From NCBI GenBank assembly GCA_021790415.1, contig JAJYDZ010000063.1, positions 1 to 8,130 on the forward strand: 8,130 bases of DNA, given 5' to 3'. Below the pieces are notes generated by a model. The model saw nothing but the letters and a program-made list of their open reading frames with translations, ran no database searches and had not been told where the DNA came from. Shown here piece by piece: positions 1 to 6,214 of the stretch (positions are counted from its first letter, which is position 1; every line of letters begins with the position of its first letter). This stretch comes from Thermoplasmata archaeon (lineage in GTDB: Archaea > Thermoplasmatota > Thermoplasmata > Thermoplasmatales > Thermoplasmataceae). The position numbers and the translations under genes are program-made.

Positions 1-528
1 TGTGTCAAATCTATGGTAATATTTGTCCATAACAGCATATACGGTGTCTTGGCAGACCTCATACTTTGAGAAAGTTTTCAATTTTTCAAAATCTTCTTCT
101 ATTGCATCGATTATTGTTCTTGTTCCCCGCGAAATGCCTTCAATGGAATACCGAAAGTATTTGGCCTCTCCACACACAGAAAATATATCATTTGACGGCC
201 CTTCTACTAAGAAGTCTATTCTGGCATTCCTTCCCAACTTATCTCGTACCTTGCTGAGATTGCCGTTATCAGAGAATTTATACCCATCAAAATTTCTTGA
301 CTTCAGGTTCATTTCAAGGTGGAATTCGTAATCTCCGTCATCTTTCTCTGCATAAAAAAATCTGCCCAATTGAAACGGAACATCTGCTTCTTCCCAACAT
401 ATAAAGTGGTTATCAGCAAGGTCTTCTTCATCTGCATCTTTCAAGAATTCCTTATGTGCCTTATCTATTCTATCCGATAGCATTTCCCAAGCATTTTCAA
501 GCCTTTTAACAACCTCAGATTTATTCAT
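1..528 (-). CDS. Partial PD-(D/E)XK nuclease-like protein (3' end beyond window)
   Basis: The minus strand is open for 176 codons from the ATG at 526-528 to the window edge, so the C-terminus is missing. I do not recognise the family. Residues 103-125 read RIDFLVEG, then CGEAKYF. This gives D105, E121 and K123 in a D-x15-E-x-K arrangement on hydrophobic strands, the classic PD-(D/E)XK endonuclease layout; E72 upstream could be the extra helix glutamate. Many restriction endonucleases have this core, so a DNA nuclease is the leading inference. The start is chosen because a TATA-like TTATATTT (555-562) is centred about 30 nt upstream, giving a leader of only a few nt. An in-frame ATG at 547-549 lies too close to that box. 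The gene shares orientation with the 907-1776 operon but is separated from it by 378 bp. The coding call is firm; the nuclease role is moderately supported. Confidence 0.7.
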   Translation of the reverse strand, partial: MNKSEVVKRLENAWEMLSDRIDKAHKEFLKDADEEDLADNHFICWEEADVPFQLGRFFYAEKDDGDYEFHLEMNLKSRNFDGYKFSDNGNLSKVRDKLGRNARIDFLVEGPSNDIFSVCGEAKYFRYSIEGISRGTRTIIDAIEEDFEKLKTFSKYEVCQDTVYAVMDKYYHRFDT

Positions 529-554
529 GTTCCTCTTTCTGAAGCACATCTTAG

Positions 555-562
555 AAATATAA
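555..562 (-). promoter_or_regulatory. TATA-like box of the leftmost gene
   Basis: TTATATTT on the minus strand is centred about 30 nt before the ATG at 528, preceded by an A-rich stretch that could serve as BRE. With archaeal spacing of about 26 nt to the start site, the transcript would begin only a few nt before the ATG, and no usable Shine-Dalgarno is present. The assignment rests on position and sequence only. Confidence 0.5.
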
Positions 563-610
563 GTAAATTTGTATTTTTGACTTAGTGAATGCAATGATAT
601 TTGAAATTGA

Positions 611-631
611 ATTAGATTCAGTGAATCTAAT
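611..631. repeat. Perfect 21-bp palindrome, possible operator
   Basis: Arms ATTAGATTCA and TGAATCTAAT are exact reverse complements around a single central G. The site lies 38 nt past the stop of the 46-codon frame and about 50 nt upstream of the TATA box of the leftmost gene. A one-base centre suits a dimeric DNA-binding protein better than an RNA hairpin, and no U-tract follows on either strand, so an operator is preferred over a terminator. A looser partial echo, AGTGAATGCAAT, occurs at 583-594. Confidence 0.5.
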
Positions 632-668
632 AATTTTGCCTTAAGTTGACCAGTTTTCTTTTAGTATA

Positions 669-809
669 CTAGTACATCTCATGTTCTAACAACTGACGAT
701 TTTCTTGATCTCCCTTGAGTTTTCTTAAGCTCCAATATTTGCGTTTCGTAACATACTTATCCAAACAGTATCTCCGAACCGAGTTAATTTTTAAGACAGT
801 GAAGGCCAT
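669..809 (-). CDS. Small basic ORF, 46 aa, putative
   Basis: The ATG at 807-809 opens a frame of 46 codons ending in TAG at 669-671. The product is strongly basic and aromatic (for example VRRYCLDKYVTKRKYWS at residues 11-27), with no membrane segment, so a nucleic-acid-binding peptide is possible. The main support is the promoter: ATTTTAAATT at 831-840 is centred about 26 nt before the ATG, the spacing expected for a leaderless archaeal gene. It could equally be a degraded remnant, because the reading frame continues past the stop for 14 sense codons. Part of it resembles another short frame at 2806-2943. No family is recognised. Confidence 0.35.
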   Translation of the reverse strand: MAFTVLKINSVRRYCLDKYVTKRKYWSLRKLKGDQENRQLLEHEMY

Positions 810-830
810 CGGTTCAGATTCAGCTAAGAC

Positions 831-840
831 AATTTAAAAT
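831..840 (-). promoter_or_regulatory. TATA-like box of the 46-codon frame
   Basis: ATTTTAAATT on the minus strand is centred about 26-27 nt upstream of the ATG at 809, so transcription would start at or next to the initiation codon. No Shine-Dalgarno precedes that ATG, which fits a leaderless message. Confidence 0.4.
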
Positions 841-906
841 GTAAGTAGACGCTATTTTCAGCCGAATAGGTAGGGATTCGATTATTTAATTAAGTGGATA
901 TCTATA

Positions 907-1236
907 TCAATCGTTTTCTAGCCTATCTAAGAACCATCTTATTAGGTTTGCGACATCTTTCTTTTTCTTCCATTCCTGTTGTTTTTGTTTTAATTCCAAC
1001 TCTAGTGTTTTCCGTTGCTCTGCCTGTTCTTTTAATCGGATTTCCCTCTGTTTCGTGCTTTCCGATACCTTGTTGTCTCCACGTTTTGCTCGACTTTTCG
1101 ATTCTATAGCTTGTATTGATTTGGTCATGGTCATAAGAAGGCTGTTTCCTTTAAGAGAGATCTTAACTGCCCACAAAGCAATAACTAAAGAGACGATGCT
1201 TGTTATTATCGTAAAAATAAACTCAAGAGTTGTCAT
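907..1236 (-). CDS. Membrane-anchored coiled-coil protein, 109 aa
   Basis: I do not recognise a family. Residues 5-27 (from LEFIFTII to VKISL) form one N-terminal hydrophobic helix, followed by a basic linker with KSRAKRGDNK. Residues 61-95 are very rich in Glu, Gln, Lys and Arg (QREIRLKEQAEQRK and onward), typical of a charged coiled coil. The end (ANLIRWFLDRLEND) is amphipathic. The layout suggests a single-pass membrane protein with a cytoplasmic oligomerising tail. It starts 21 nt after the stop of the 172-aa gene and has GGTGA at 1241-1245, 4 nt before the ATG, so it is probably translated from the same mRNA. The shared operon suggests the two proteins act together, possibly as a membrane-tethered complex; that is inference. 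Confidence 0.7.
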   Translation of the reverse strand: MTTLEFIFTIITSIVSLVIALWAVKISLKGNSLLMTMTKSIQAIESKSRAKRGDNKVSESTKQREIRLKEQAEQRKTLELELKQKQQEWKKKKDVANLIRWFLDRLEND

Positions 1237-1240
1237 TTAG

Positions 1241-1245
1241 TCACC
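1241..1245 (-). promoter_or_regulatory. Shine-Dalgarno of the 109-aa gene
   Basis: GGTGA on the minus strand lies 4 nt before the ATG at 1236, within the 21-nt gap after the upstream stop. It matches the GGTGA part of the SD consensus and indicates internal-operon initiation. Confidence 0.6.
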
Positions 1246-1257
1246 GTCCATAATGTT

Positions 1258-1776
1258 TCATGAATTTCTTTGCCTAAAAATGACATTGTTCGTAAAATAA
1301 GAAGGGGCCTCCTCTTCTTTAATCAACCCAATCGAAGAACCTTCGTATTCAATCGTAACATCCACTAAAAATAAAATAGCACCCTTAGAAATAGTAAACA
1401 AAGGTCTTAGTTTTCCACCTTGAATCACAGTTGTGTCTCTATCTTCGCCCTTAATCACAGTTATTCCGGAGTTCTTTGGTGCTACAATAGTTTGCCTAAT
1501 GTCCATAAATTCACCTCTTTTTAGTAAAATATATGGCTTTACATTTTGTTTCACATATTTTTTGATTATTTCTTGTTTAATCTTTTTATAAATATCCGCA
1601 CCAAGTTCTTTAAGGATTCCATAGGCTACACCAGAAGAATATATTATCTCAAGAATGTTAACGATATCAGGAAGAAATGACTTTTTAAGTGGTATCTCTT
1701 CTTCTGCATACCTATGGTCATTTTCAGACAAGTATTTTTCAACGAAATTCTCTGCAATGACTTCCAATTGGTTCAT
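1258..1776 (-). CDS. Uncharacterised protein, 172 aa, first gene of a two-gene operon
   Basis: No family is recognised. The N-terminal half (residues 1-80) looks helical, with an acidic start and a hydrophobic to amphipathic stretch at 37-78 containing SSGVAYGILKELGADIYKKI. That Gly/Ala-containing segment might associate with membrane or partner helices, but it is too interrupted by charges to be a clear transmembrane helix. The C-terminal half (about 81-170) looks beta-rich, with alternating hydrophobics (ITVIKG, TTVIQG, AILFLVDVTIEY). The start is secure: AAGGAGGTT at 1782-1790 gives GGAGG 7 nt before the ATG. AATTTATAG at 1821-1829 would serve as TATA box, giving a leader of about 22 nt. 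The 109-aa membrane protein follows 21 nt downstream. The pair may be a defence, toxin or stress module, but nothing in the sequence proves this. Confidence 0.7.
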   Translation of the reverse strand: MNQLEVIAENFVEKYLSENDHRYAEEEIPLKKSFLPDIVNILEIIYSSGVAYGILKELGADIYKKIKQEIIKKYVKQNVKPYILLKRGEFMDIRQTIVAPKNSGITVIKGEDRDTTVIQGGKLRPLFTISKGAILFLVDVTIEYEGSSIGLIKEEEAPSYFTNNVIFRQRNS

Positions 1777-1781
1777 TTAAC

Positions 1782-1790
1782 AACCTCCTT
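1782..1790 (-). promoter_or_regulatory. Strong Shine-Dalgarno of the 172-aa gene
   Basis: AAGGAGGTT on the minus strand has its GGAGG core 7 nt before the ATG at 1776. It is the best ribosome binding site in the window and fixes this start codon. It contrasts with the leader-poor starts of neighbouring genes. Confidence 0.8.
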
Positions 1791-1820
1791 ATTTCTCAAA
1801 ACTGCCTTTCTGCATAATTA

Positions 1821-1829
1821 CTATAAATT
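1821..1829 (-). promoter_or_regulatory. TATA-like box of the 172/109-aa operon
   Basis: AATTTATAG on the minus strand is centred near 1825. A start site about 26 nt downstream, near 1799, leaves a short leader that just holds the Shine-Dalgarno. Alternative boxes further up (TATATAATG near 1882-1890; TTTATAATAG near 1904-1913, just past the tRNA 3' end) would give longer leaders, so the choice is tentative. Confidence 0.4.
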
Positions 1830-1913
1830 CCCTACTCATAGTTTCATCACTATACACTACCATTTAAGCATGTGCGAAGACATTATATATTGTTATTTAA
1901 TGATCTATTATAA

Positions 1914-1985
1914 AGCCCCCGTTGGGAATCGAACCCAATCCTGAATCTTACCGGAGATTCTGCATATCCGTTGTGCTACGGGGGC
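1914..1985 (-). tRNA. tRNA-Arg-like gene, anticodon CCG, with 8-nt anticodon loop
   Basis: Read on the minus strand, the gene starts GCCCCCG and ends CGGGGGC, a perfect 7-bp acceptor stem. The T arm is TTGGG-TTCGATT-CCCAA. The D loop carries GGAT, with G18, G19 and an A20-like position. The D stem has only three pairs (GCA/TGC). The anticodon stem GAATC/GATTC closes a loop of eight bases, TCCGGTAA, instead of seven, and the variable loop is four bases (AGGA). CCG after a U gives tRNA-Arg; A20 and C35 are known arginine identity elements. CCA is not encoded and the discriminator would be U. It starts 7 nt after the 242-aa gene's stop and no TATA box is visible just upstream, so co-transcription and processing are likely. 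It may be a real but unusual tRNA, a frameshift-suppressor-type tRNA, or a decaying copy. Confidence 0.8.
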
Positions 1986-1992
1986 ATCGTTT

Positions 1993-2721
1993 CTATTTGT
2001 CTTCTTTTGTGGCATTCTCCTCGCGTTGCTTATCTGGTTTATTAAGCTGAAACCACAATTCTAAAAGTTTCTCAAGTGCACTTATCAAGGTTTTTGCATC
2101 ATCAAACTCTTTACTTTTCCATGAAACTTTAATATTTTTGAACGAGATTTCTTCCCATTCCGTGTTACTAACTATGGTATTTACATTTTCTTTAGGGTCA
2201 TCGCTCTTACTTATGATATCTTGACTCATCGTTATCGGTTTTATGCCATTTCTTCTAATATATTCTTTATGGTTATTTAAGAATTTGACAACTTGTTCAA
2301 CCGCATTTTGTAAATTTGCTAATGAAACATTTGCCACATCCTTTAAAAATGCCCGAATTTGTGCTTCTGATGGTTCAACACCGTATCTAGCCTGTAAGTC
2401 ACTGATTAAACGTAAATTGTTAATCGCTTGTTCTTTTGCTCTTCGCTTCTCTTCATCATTTCCATAAAGAATTAATTCTCCACGCTCTGTTATTGTTATT
2501 TCTTCATTACCTGTTTCTATAAATCCATACAGCTTCAGGGAAGAAATATAGTGACTTGAACTCACGACCTTTTGAAAACCTAGATATTCTGAGAAAGTTT
2601 GTCTCTTAAATTTCTTCTCCCCCCTTGGGATCAAGGGCTTAGCCCTGTAAAATCTATTCTCTATTGCAGACAAATCAAAATCCGGCATTATATAAATTCC
2701 AATCGTAGGCATTGTTATCAC
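1993..2721 (-). CDS. Winged-helix DNA-binding-like protein, 242 aa
   Basis: Residues about 40-90 look like a winged helix: a first helix (FSEYLGFQ), a recognition-helix-like segment (SSSHYISSLKLYGFIE), then a beta wing ending ITITERGELIL. This Lys-x-Tyr-Gly-Phe-Ile pattern followed by a strand and TxxG is common in winged-helix regulators and in wHTH parts of restriction or phage proteins. Residues 92-155 are helical and charged. The C-terminus (about 200-227) is another leucine-rich helix that could mediate dimerisation. No catalytic motif is seen. The frame opens with GTG at 2719-2721; an in-frame ATG lies at 2710-2712. CTAAATA at 2741-2747 is centred 23 nt from the GTG and 32 nt from the ATG, so either could be used. 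The tRNA-Arg-like gene follows 7 nt after the TAG stop. Specific function unknown; regulation of nearby genes is inference. Confidence 0.75.
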   Translation of the reverse strand: MITMPTIGIYIMPDFDLSAIENRFYRAKPLIPRGEKKFKRQTFSEYLGFQKVVSSSHYISSLKLYGFIETGNEEITITERGELILYGNDEEKRRAKEQAINNLRLISDLQARYGVEPSEAQIRAFLKDVANVSLANLQNAVEQVVKFLNNHKEYIRRNGIKPITMSQDIISKSDDPKENVNTIVSNTEWEEISFKNIKVSWKSKEFDDAKTLISALEKLLELWFQLNKPDKQREENATKEDK

Positions 2722-2740
2722 TAGGCTAATAACAAATTGC

Positions 2741-2747
2741 TATTTAG
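2741..2747 (-). promoter_or_regulatory. TATA-like box of the 242-aa gene
   Basis: CTAAATA on the minus strand lies 23 nt (centre) before the GTG and 32 nt before the ATG start candidate. No Shine-Dalgarno is visible before either, so a leaderless or nearly leaderless message is likely. It may also drive the downstream tRNA-like gene. Confidence 0.4.
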
Positions 2748-2805
2748 AGTTTGCTATATTGTATTACCAACTAACAAATTCGTATAACATTTTTTTGATT
2801 ATGTC

Positions 2806-2943
2806 TTAATTTATCCTTTCTTGTTCAAACTTCTTTCTAAGAAATTTATCGCAAAGGAAAGCCCGTATTATTATTTGAAATGTTAAGGCCTTTCTTTCAA
2901 ATTCCTGGTCTGACCCATAATATATGTCGGGAAATTCCTTCAA
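2806..2943 (-). pseudogene. 45-codon coding-like remnant or tiny gene
   Basis: From a TTG at 2941-2943 the minus strand is open to TAA at 2806-2808. The product reads as credible protein (EFPDIYYGSDQEFERKAL, then RAFLCDKFLRKKFEQERIN) but has no ATG and no SD. RAFLCDKFLRKKF resembles RRYCLDKYVTKRKY of the 46-aa frame at 669-809, and both have an Ala-[Leu/Phe]-Thr segment upstream encoded by GCCTT-AC. Either both derive from one ancestral sequence, or this is chance. It starts at the edge of repeat copy A. Confidence 0.25.
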
Positions 2944-2948
2944 CAGTG

Positions 2949-3076
2949 GTTAAATTAATTCTAAATAGTTGCATTATTTATCTAAACTATTTAAAATACT
3001 TTCTTTTTACTTATCTAGGTTTTTAGTTTCTCGGATTTTACTGCAAGTTATGCGGATTACAATAAGAGGAAATGGG
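2949..3076 (+). repeat. Diverged direct repeat, copy A
   Basis: This segment matches 6404-6528 in the same orientation. Shared anchors are GTTAAA (2949), CTAAA (2961), the exact 13-mer GCATTATTTATCT (2971-2983), TCGGATT (3031-3037), then ATGCGGA, TTACAA and AAGAGGA. The first three anchors keep identical spacing (22 and 10 nt to the 13-mer) in both copies and the later ones drift by only about 4 nt, so this is true homology, not scattered A/T identity. The copies flank the IIG gene. Confidence 0.6.
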
Positions 3077-3317
3077 TTGAACTGAATCTGCTGCATACTG
3101 CGGAGTTAAGACAAAACCCCTCAAACTCTGAAGAAGGTCAGAGTAAGGCGATGCCATGAATAGTAGAACTTCAGAAATACCAGAAATAAATAAAGGAGAT
3201 CCAGATAAAATCGTTGGGAAGAATTTAGCAAAGTATGTTTGAATGTGGATGCTAAATACGTTCAACTTGGACTTCAATTGGATAAACGATTCGATGACCA
3301 ATGTTAGATTGCTTCAT

Positions 3318-6191
3318 CTAATTGTCTGAAAGTTGATTATTTTCAATCATTTTTCTTTCGTCAGGACTTATGCCATATAATGAAAATACAAACTCTTCAA
3401 TTTTTTGATCATACTCATTGATTAGTTCTTTCAACCGTAGCTTTTCATTTGTATTATCCATTCCACAAAATTTCATACTCATTTTAGTAATTTGACTTAC
3501 TAAAAGAGAAAGCACATTTTGTTTTTCTTTACTGATGATTTTTATTGGTATCTTTCTTAGGTCTTCAGGATAAACAGCACTATAAGTTCCTTGCAGAGTC
3601 CCTGTTGCATAAAATTTACTAAAGAGATAGGATATTAATCTTGAACCAACAATTCCAGCAATAAATTTCAGGTCGAACTCACCATAAGGTTTGTAAATTT
3701 GAATCTTTCCTGGATTCTGCAACTTTAGTATATCATCACCCCATAATATCATGTGAATTAAGTTATCGTTACTGTAATATCCATTTTCATCGTAGGCTAT
3801 TATTAGTCTATTATTCTCACCACTTACTCTACGAACAATTATCTTGCTCCTTTCGAAAAGCTCAGGAAATTTAGGTCTGTGGAAGTATTTGGCCTTGCTT
3901 TCATAATCCATATATTGCCCACTCCACATAATACAATATCTTGAAATTTCCCTACCTGTAACATATTTTTTATAACCACTTTCATATACGTTATGTATAA
4001 CATCGTCCTTCGTGAACGAAACAGGTGAATGCTCACCACTATGTGCTACAACACCTGGGTTTACACAGCAAATGCTACCAAGCATAACACTGCCCTTAGA
4101 AACCTTATCTAATAATGCCAAATCTTGCGGTCGTATATCGGTTCTAAAAGTATAGTTGTTGAATGTAAGAAAATTATTTTGGCTCACCTTTTCTAAAATG
4201 TTGAATCTATAGTTCTCATAGCGCACCAATTCAGTTTTATTTATAGGATTCTGATTTTTCGTTATTACGAAAATTACGTATTGCCTAGCAACATTATCGA
4301 ATACGCCTTCTGTTCCAAAATCAGTAACAGAGAGGAGAGAGTATTTCTCAAGAATTAGTTTTCTCAGTTCTTTGGCATACTTCTCCTTAGAAAACGATGA
4401 TGGAACTATAAATGATAAATATCCATTATTGTGCAATAGAGTAAGCGCTCTGTATATAAATATCACGTAGACGTCCCAGTGTCCCGATGCGATGATTGTA
4501 TATTCTTTACTAAGGTATTCCACAAGACCTCGATCCACGCCAGATAAGGTCCAATTAGAAATATATGGGGGATTTCCAATAACAATATCAAATCCACCTT
4601 CCTTCATTATCTCAGGAAATTCCTCTTCCCATTTGAAAGCCCTATGAGAAATAGAAGGATCGTCAATCAAACTGTTTCCAACCTTGATGTTATTTTGTAA
4701 AATGGGAAGTCTATGTTTCCTTTCAGAGATCTGCAATAACAAGTTTAACTGAGCTATTTCTACAGCTTTGGGATCAAGGTCAACACCGAAGATATTATTC
4801 TTGAGAATTTCTGTTTTAGTGGAATAAAATTCAATTTCATTTCCTTCCATGTCAGGATTGAATTTTGTTTGTTTAACTGTCCTTACGCTCTTTGAAATGT
4901 CTTTGTTTTTCTCATAATATTTACTCCAGTATCCCTCAAGTTCTTTGTAAGCCCTTATTAGAAAACTTCCAGAACCACAGGCCGGATCAAGAATCCTAAC
5001 CTTACGAATTTCCTCAGGTGTATGTGTTTTTATGTATTCTCCAACTGTATTCTTTACTATGTAATCCACAATGTATGAAGGTGTATAGTAGATGCCCTGT
5101 TCTTTCCTATGAGTCTTTGATTCCTCTAATTTCGCTCTCTTTGGGGTTTGCTTTAGTATATTCCCTAAATATTGCTCATAAATTTTTCCCAAGACATCTG
5201 CATCTAAAACTGCAAAATTATACGAGTAAATTGCACCTTCTGGAGAGTAAAGGCCCTGTATAACCTCAGATAGTGCCTCGTTACTAATGTCAACTTGATC
5301 AGAGATGTGTATAGTTTTATTATCCTTTCCGAAGAGTCCACTATTGTAAACATCACGGTAATGTTGGTAAAGCTCCCTTACCTTTTTTATTAGATGGCCC
5401 TTTTCCTTTTGTGAGAATTGGTTATAATAGGATTTCAGATTCTTCGATTCGTATCCCCTATCTTCAGCATTTCTGATGAATACTAATCGGTCAAGAGTTC
5501 TTTGTACAGCTTCATCAATATCATCTTCCGGAACATGTGGGTTGTTCTTCTTAATGTCTTTTGAAAGTGCTTCCCTGAAATGAATCATATCCTGAAGAAG
5601 TTGTTTGTCAACTGGCCTTTTCATGGGTTTCTTTCCATTTACAAGGGCCCATGTATCCAATAATCCCTTTTCAAATCCCCTTTTGCTAAGAAGTTTCAGT
5701 TTGTCTCTACCATTTTCACCCAGGTATTCTTCTGATTTTAACGTAAAGGCCCATTCTGCTTTACCACTGTCAGCATTGTACACCGCTAATGTCTCAAAAT
5801 TTGTAAGGACGGCCCAACTGCATGATTTGAGCCATGCATAATTTACTGCCTGCTTATCATAGCCTGTATTAAATAAAATATCTTCTTCCTTCAGAGATTT
5901 TGCCTCAAGATAGAATTTTGTAATTCCATTTATACTAAATCCATAATCACTTCTTTTTCCAGCAATATTTTCTTCGTATGACACTGAATCATTGTGATTT
6001 TGCCTGTTCTCGGTATTCCAACCAAGTGCCTTAAAGAAAGGTGTGATAAAAACTACTTTTGTCTGTTCCTCAGTGTATCCTTTGATTTTGCCTTGCGTTT
6101 TTTCACTTTTGTATTTTTCTATTAGCTCTGCTATCCTATCAAAATCAATTTTATAGTCCTCATTTTCTTTGGAGTCTTTAACATTATTCAT
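3318..6191 (-). CDS. Type IIG restriction-modification enzyme (fused endonuclease, N6-adenine methyltransferase and specificity domain)
   Basis: This 957-aa single chain should recognise a DNA site, methylate adenine with S-adenosylmethionine, and cleave unmodified DNA nearby. The N-terminal nuclease domain has D82 and E96-A-K98 (SDYGF, then FYLEAKS), a PD-(D/E)XK site like that of HsdR-type N-termini. A helical linker covers about 190-350. The methyltransferase has motif X (GIYYTPSYIVDYIV, 366-379), motif I (LDPACGSGSF, 401-410), an acidic motif II (GVDLDP, 469-474), and catalytic motif IV NPPY (540-543), followed by GYLSFIVPSSF (590-600). A TaqI-like target-recognition region spans about 690-900, with TGREISRY at 745-752. 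The C-terminus (YDQKIEEFVFSLYGIS) is typical of the family. All catalytic motifs are intact and length is normal. The start is the first ATG after an upstream stop. No SD is seen; a weak box GTTAAAGT is centred about 29 nt upstream. No separate methylase or specificity gene is needed. Confidence 0.93.
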   Translation of the reverse strand: MNNVKDSKENEDYKIDFDRIAELIEKYKSEKTQGKIKGYTEEQTKVVFITPFFKALGWNTENRQNHNDSVSYEENIAGKRSDYGFSINGITKFYLEAKSLKEEDILFNTGYDKQAVNYAWLKSCSWAVLTNFETLAVYNADSGKAEWAFTLKSEEYLGENGRDKLKLLSKRGFEKGLLDTWALVNGKKPMKRPVDKQLLQDMIHFREALSKDIKKNNPHVPEDDIDEAVQRTLDRLVFIRNAEDRGYESKNLKSYYNQFSQKEKGHLIKKVRELYQHYRDVYNSGLFGKDNKTIHISDQVDISNEALSEVIQGLYSPEGAIYSYNFAVLDADVLGKIYEQYLGNILKQTPKRAKLEESKTHRKEQGIYYTPSYIVDYIVKNTVGEYIKTHTPEEIRKVRILDPACGSGSFLIRAYKELEGYWSKYYEKNKDISKSVRTVKQTKFNPDMEGNEIEFYSTKTEILKNNIFGVDLDPKAVEIAQLNLLLQISERKHRLPILQNNIKVGNSLIDDPSISHRAFKWEEEFPEIMKEGGFDIVIGNPPYISNWTLSGVDRGLVEYLSKEYTIIASGHWDVYVIFIYRALTLLHNNGYLSFIVPSSFSKEKYAKELRKLILEKYSLLSVTDFGTEGVFDNVARQYVIFVITKNQNPINKTELVRYENYRFNILEKVSQNNFLTFNNYTFRTDIRPQDLALLDKVSKGSVMLGSICCVNPGVVAHSGEHSPVSFTKDDVIHNVYESGYKKYVTGREISRYCIMWSGQYMDYESKAKYFHRPKFPELFERSKIIVRRVSGENNRLIIAYDENGYYSNDNLIHMILWGDDILKLQNPGKIQIYKPYGEFDLKFIAGIVGSRLISYLFSKFYATGTLQGTYSAVYPEDLRKIPIKIISKEKQNVLSLLVSQITKMSMKFCGMDNTNEKLRLKELINEYDQKIEEFVFSLYGISPDERKMIENNQLSDN

Positions 6192-6214
6192 GTCAGTTGC
6201 CTTTGCCTTTCTAT

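Larger units (their letters stand above)
529..906. other. Gene-poor interval of 378 bp between leftmost gene and two-gene operon
   Basis: This stretch holds no frame longer than about 60 codons in a credible setting. From right to left it contains a TATA-like box at 831-840, the 46-codon frame at 669-809, a weak hairpin (CTTGAG, TTTT loop, CTTAAG, 714-729), the 21-bp palindrome at 611-631, and the promoter of the leftmost gene. No tRNA, CRISPR repeat or insertion-sequence end was seen in it. Confidence 0.6.
2722..3317. other. Gene-poor interval of 596 bp with degenerate coding-like fragments
   Basis: This region separates the IIG gene from the 242-aa gene and has no convincing full gene. It holds the promoter of the 242-aa gene, a 45-codon minus-strand frame at 2806-2943, repeat copy A (2949-3076), and a plus-strand frame reading SDFTASYADYNKRK from 3031 to a TGA at 3157-3159. 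That stop overlaps an ATG (ATGA, 3156-3159) starting a 28-codon frame. The patchwork of short, protein-like, interrupted frames suggests decayed genes. Confidence 0.5.

Noticed and set aside
23..331. Plus-strand open frame of 102 codons
   Set aside because: It lies antisense to the partial minus-strand gene that has a promoter, good codon flow and a nuclease motif; the plus product has no recognisable feature.
894..1240. Plus-strand hydrophobic frames opposite the 109-aa gene
   Set aside because: They mirror the charged coiled coil on the other strand, which translates into Leu/Pro/Phe-rich sequence. The minus gene has an SD and operon context.
1714..1944. Plus-strand frame crossing into the tRNA
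   Set aside because: It reads through the antisense of the tRNA T arm (ending GNRTQS), a typical artefact of tRNA genes.
1914..1985. tRNA as attachment site of an integrated element
   Set aside because: I searched for a second copy of the tRNA 3' end in the window and saw none, and no integrase gene is present. An att site outside the window cannot be excluded.
3038..3301. Minus-strand frame of 87 codons just past the IIG stop
   Set aside because: It starts with TTG, has no SD or TATA box, and runs antisense to repeat copy A and its plus-strand coding-like frame. Composition does not look protein-like.
2722..3317. CRISPR array or C/D-box RNA in the gap
   Set aside because: There are only two repeat copies, thousands of bases apart, with no regular spacing; I could not find a paired C box and D box in either repeat copy.
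5018..5263. Plus-strand frame inside the IIG gene
   Set aside because: Antisense shadow of the methyltransferase region; Leu/Ser-rich and without initiation signals. The same holds for the frames at 5605-5841 and 3839-4039.
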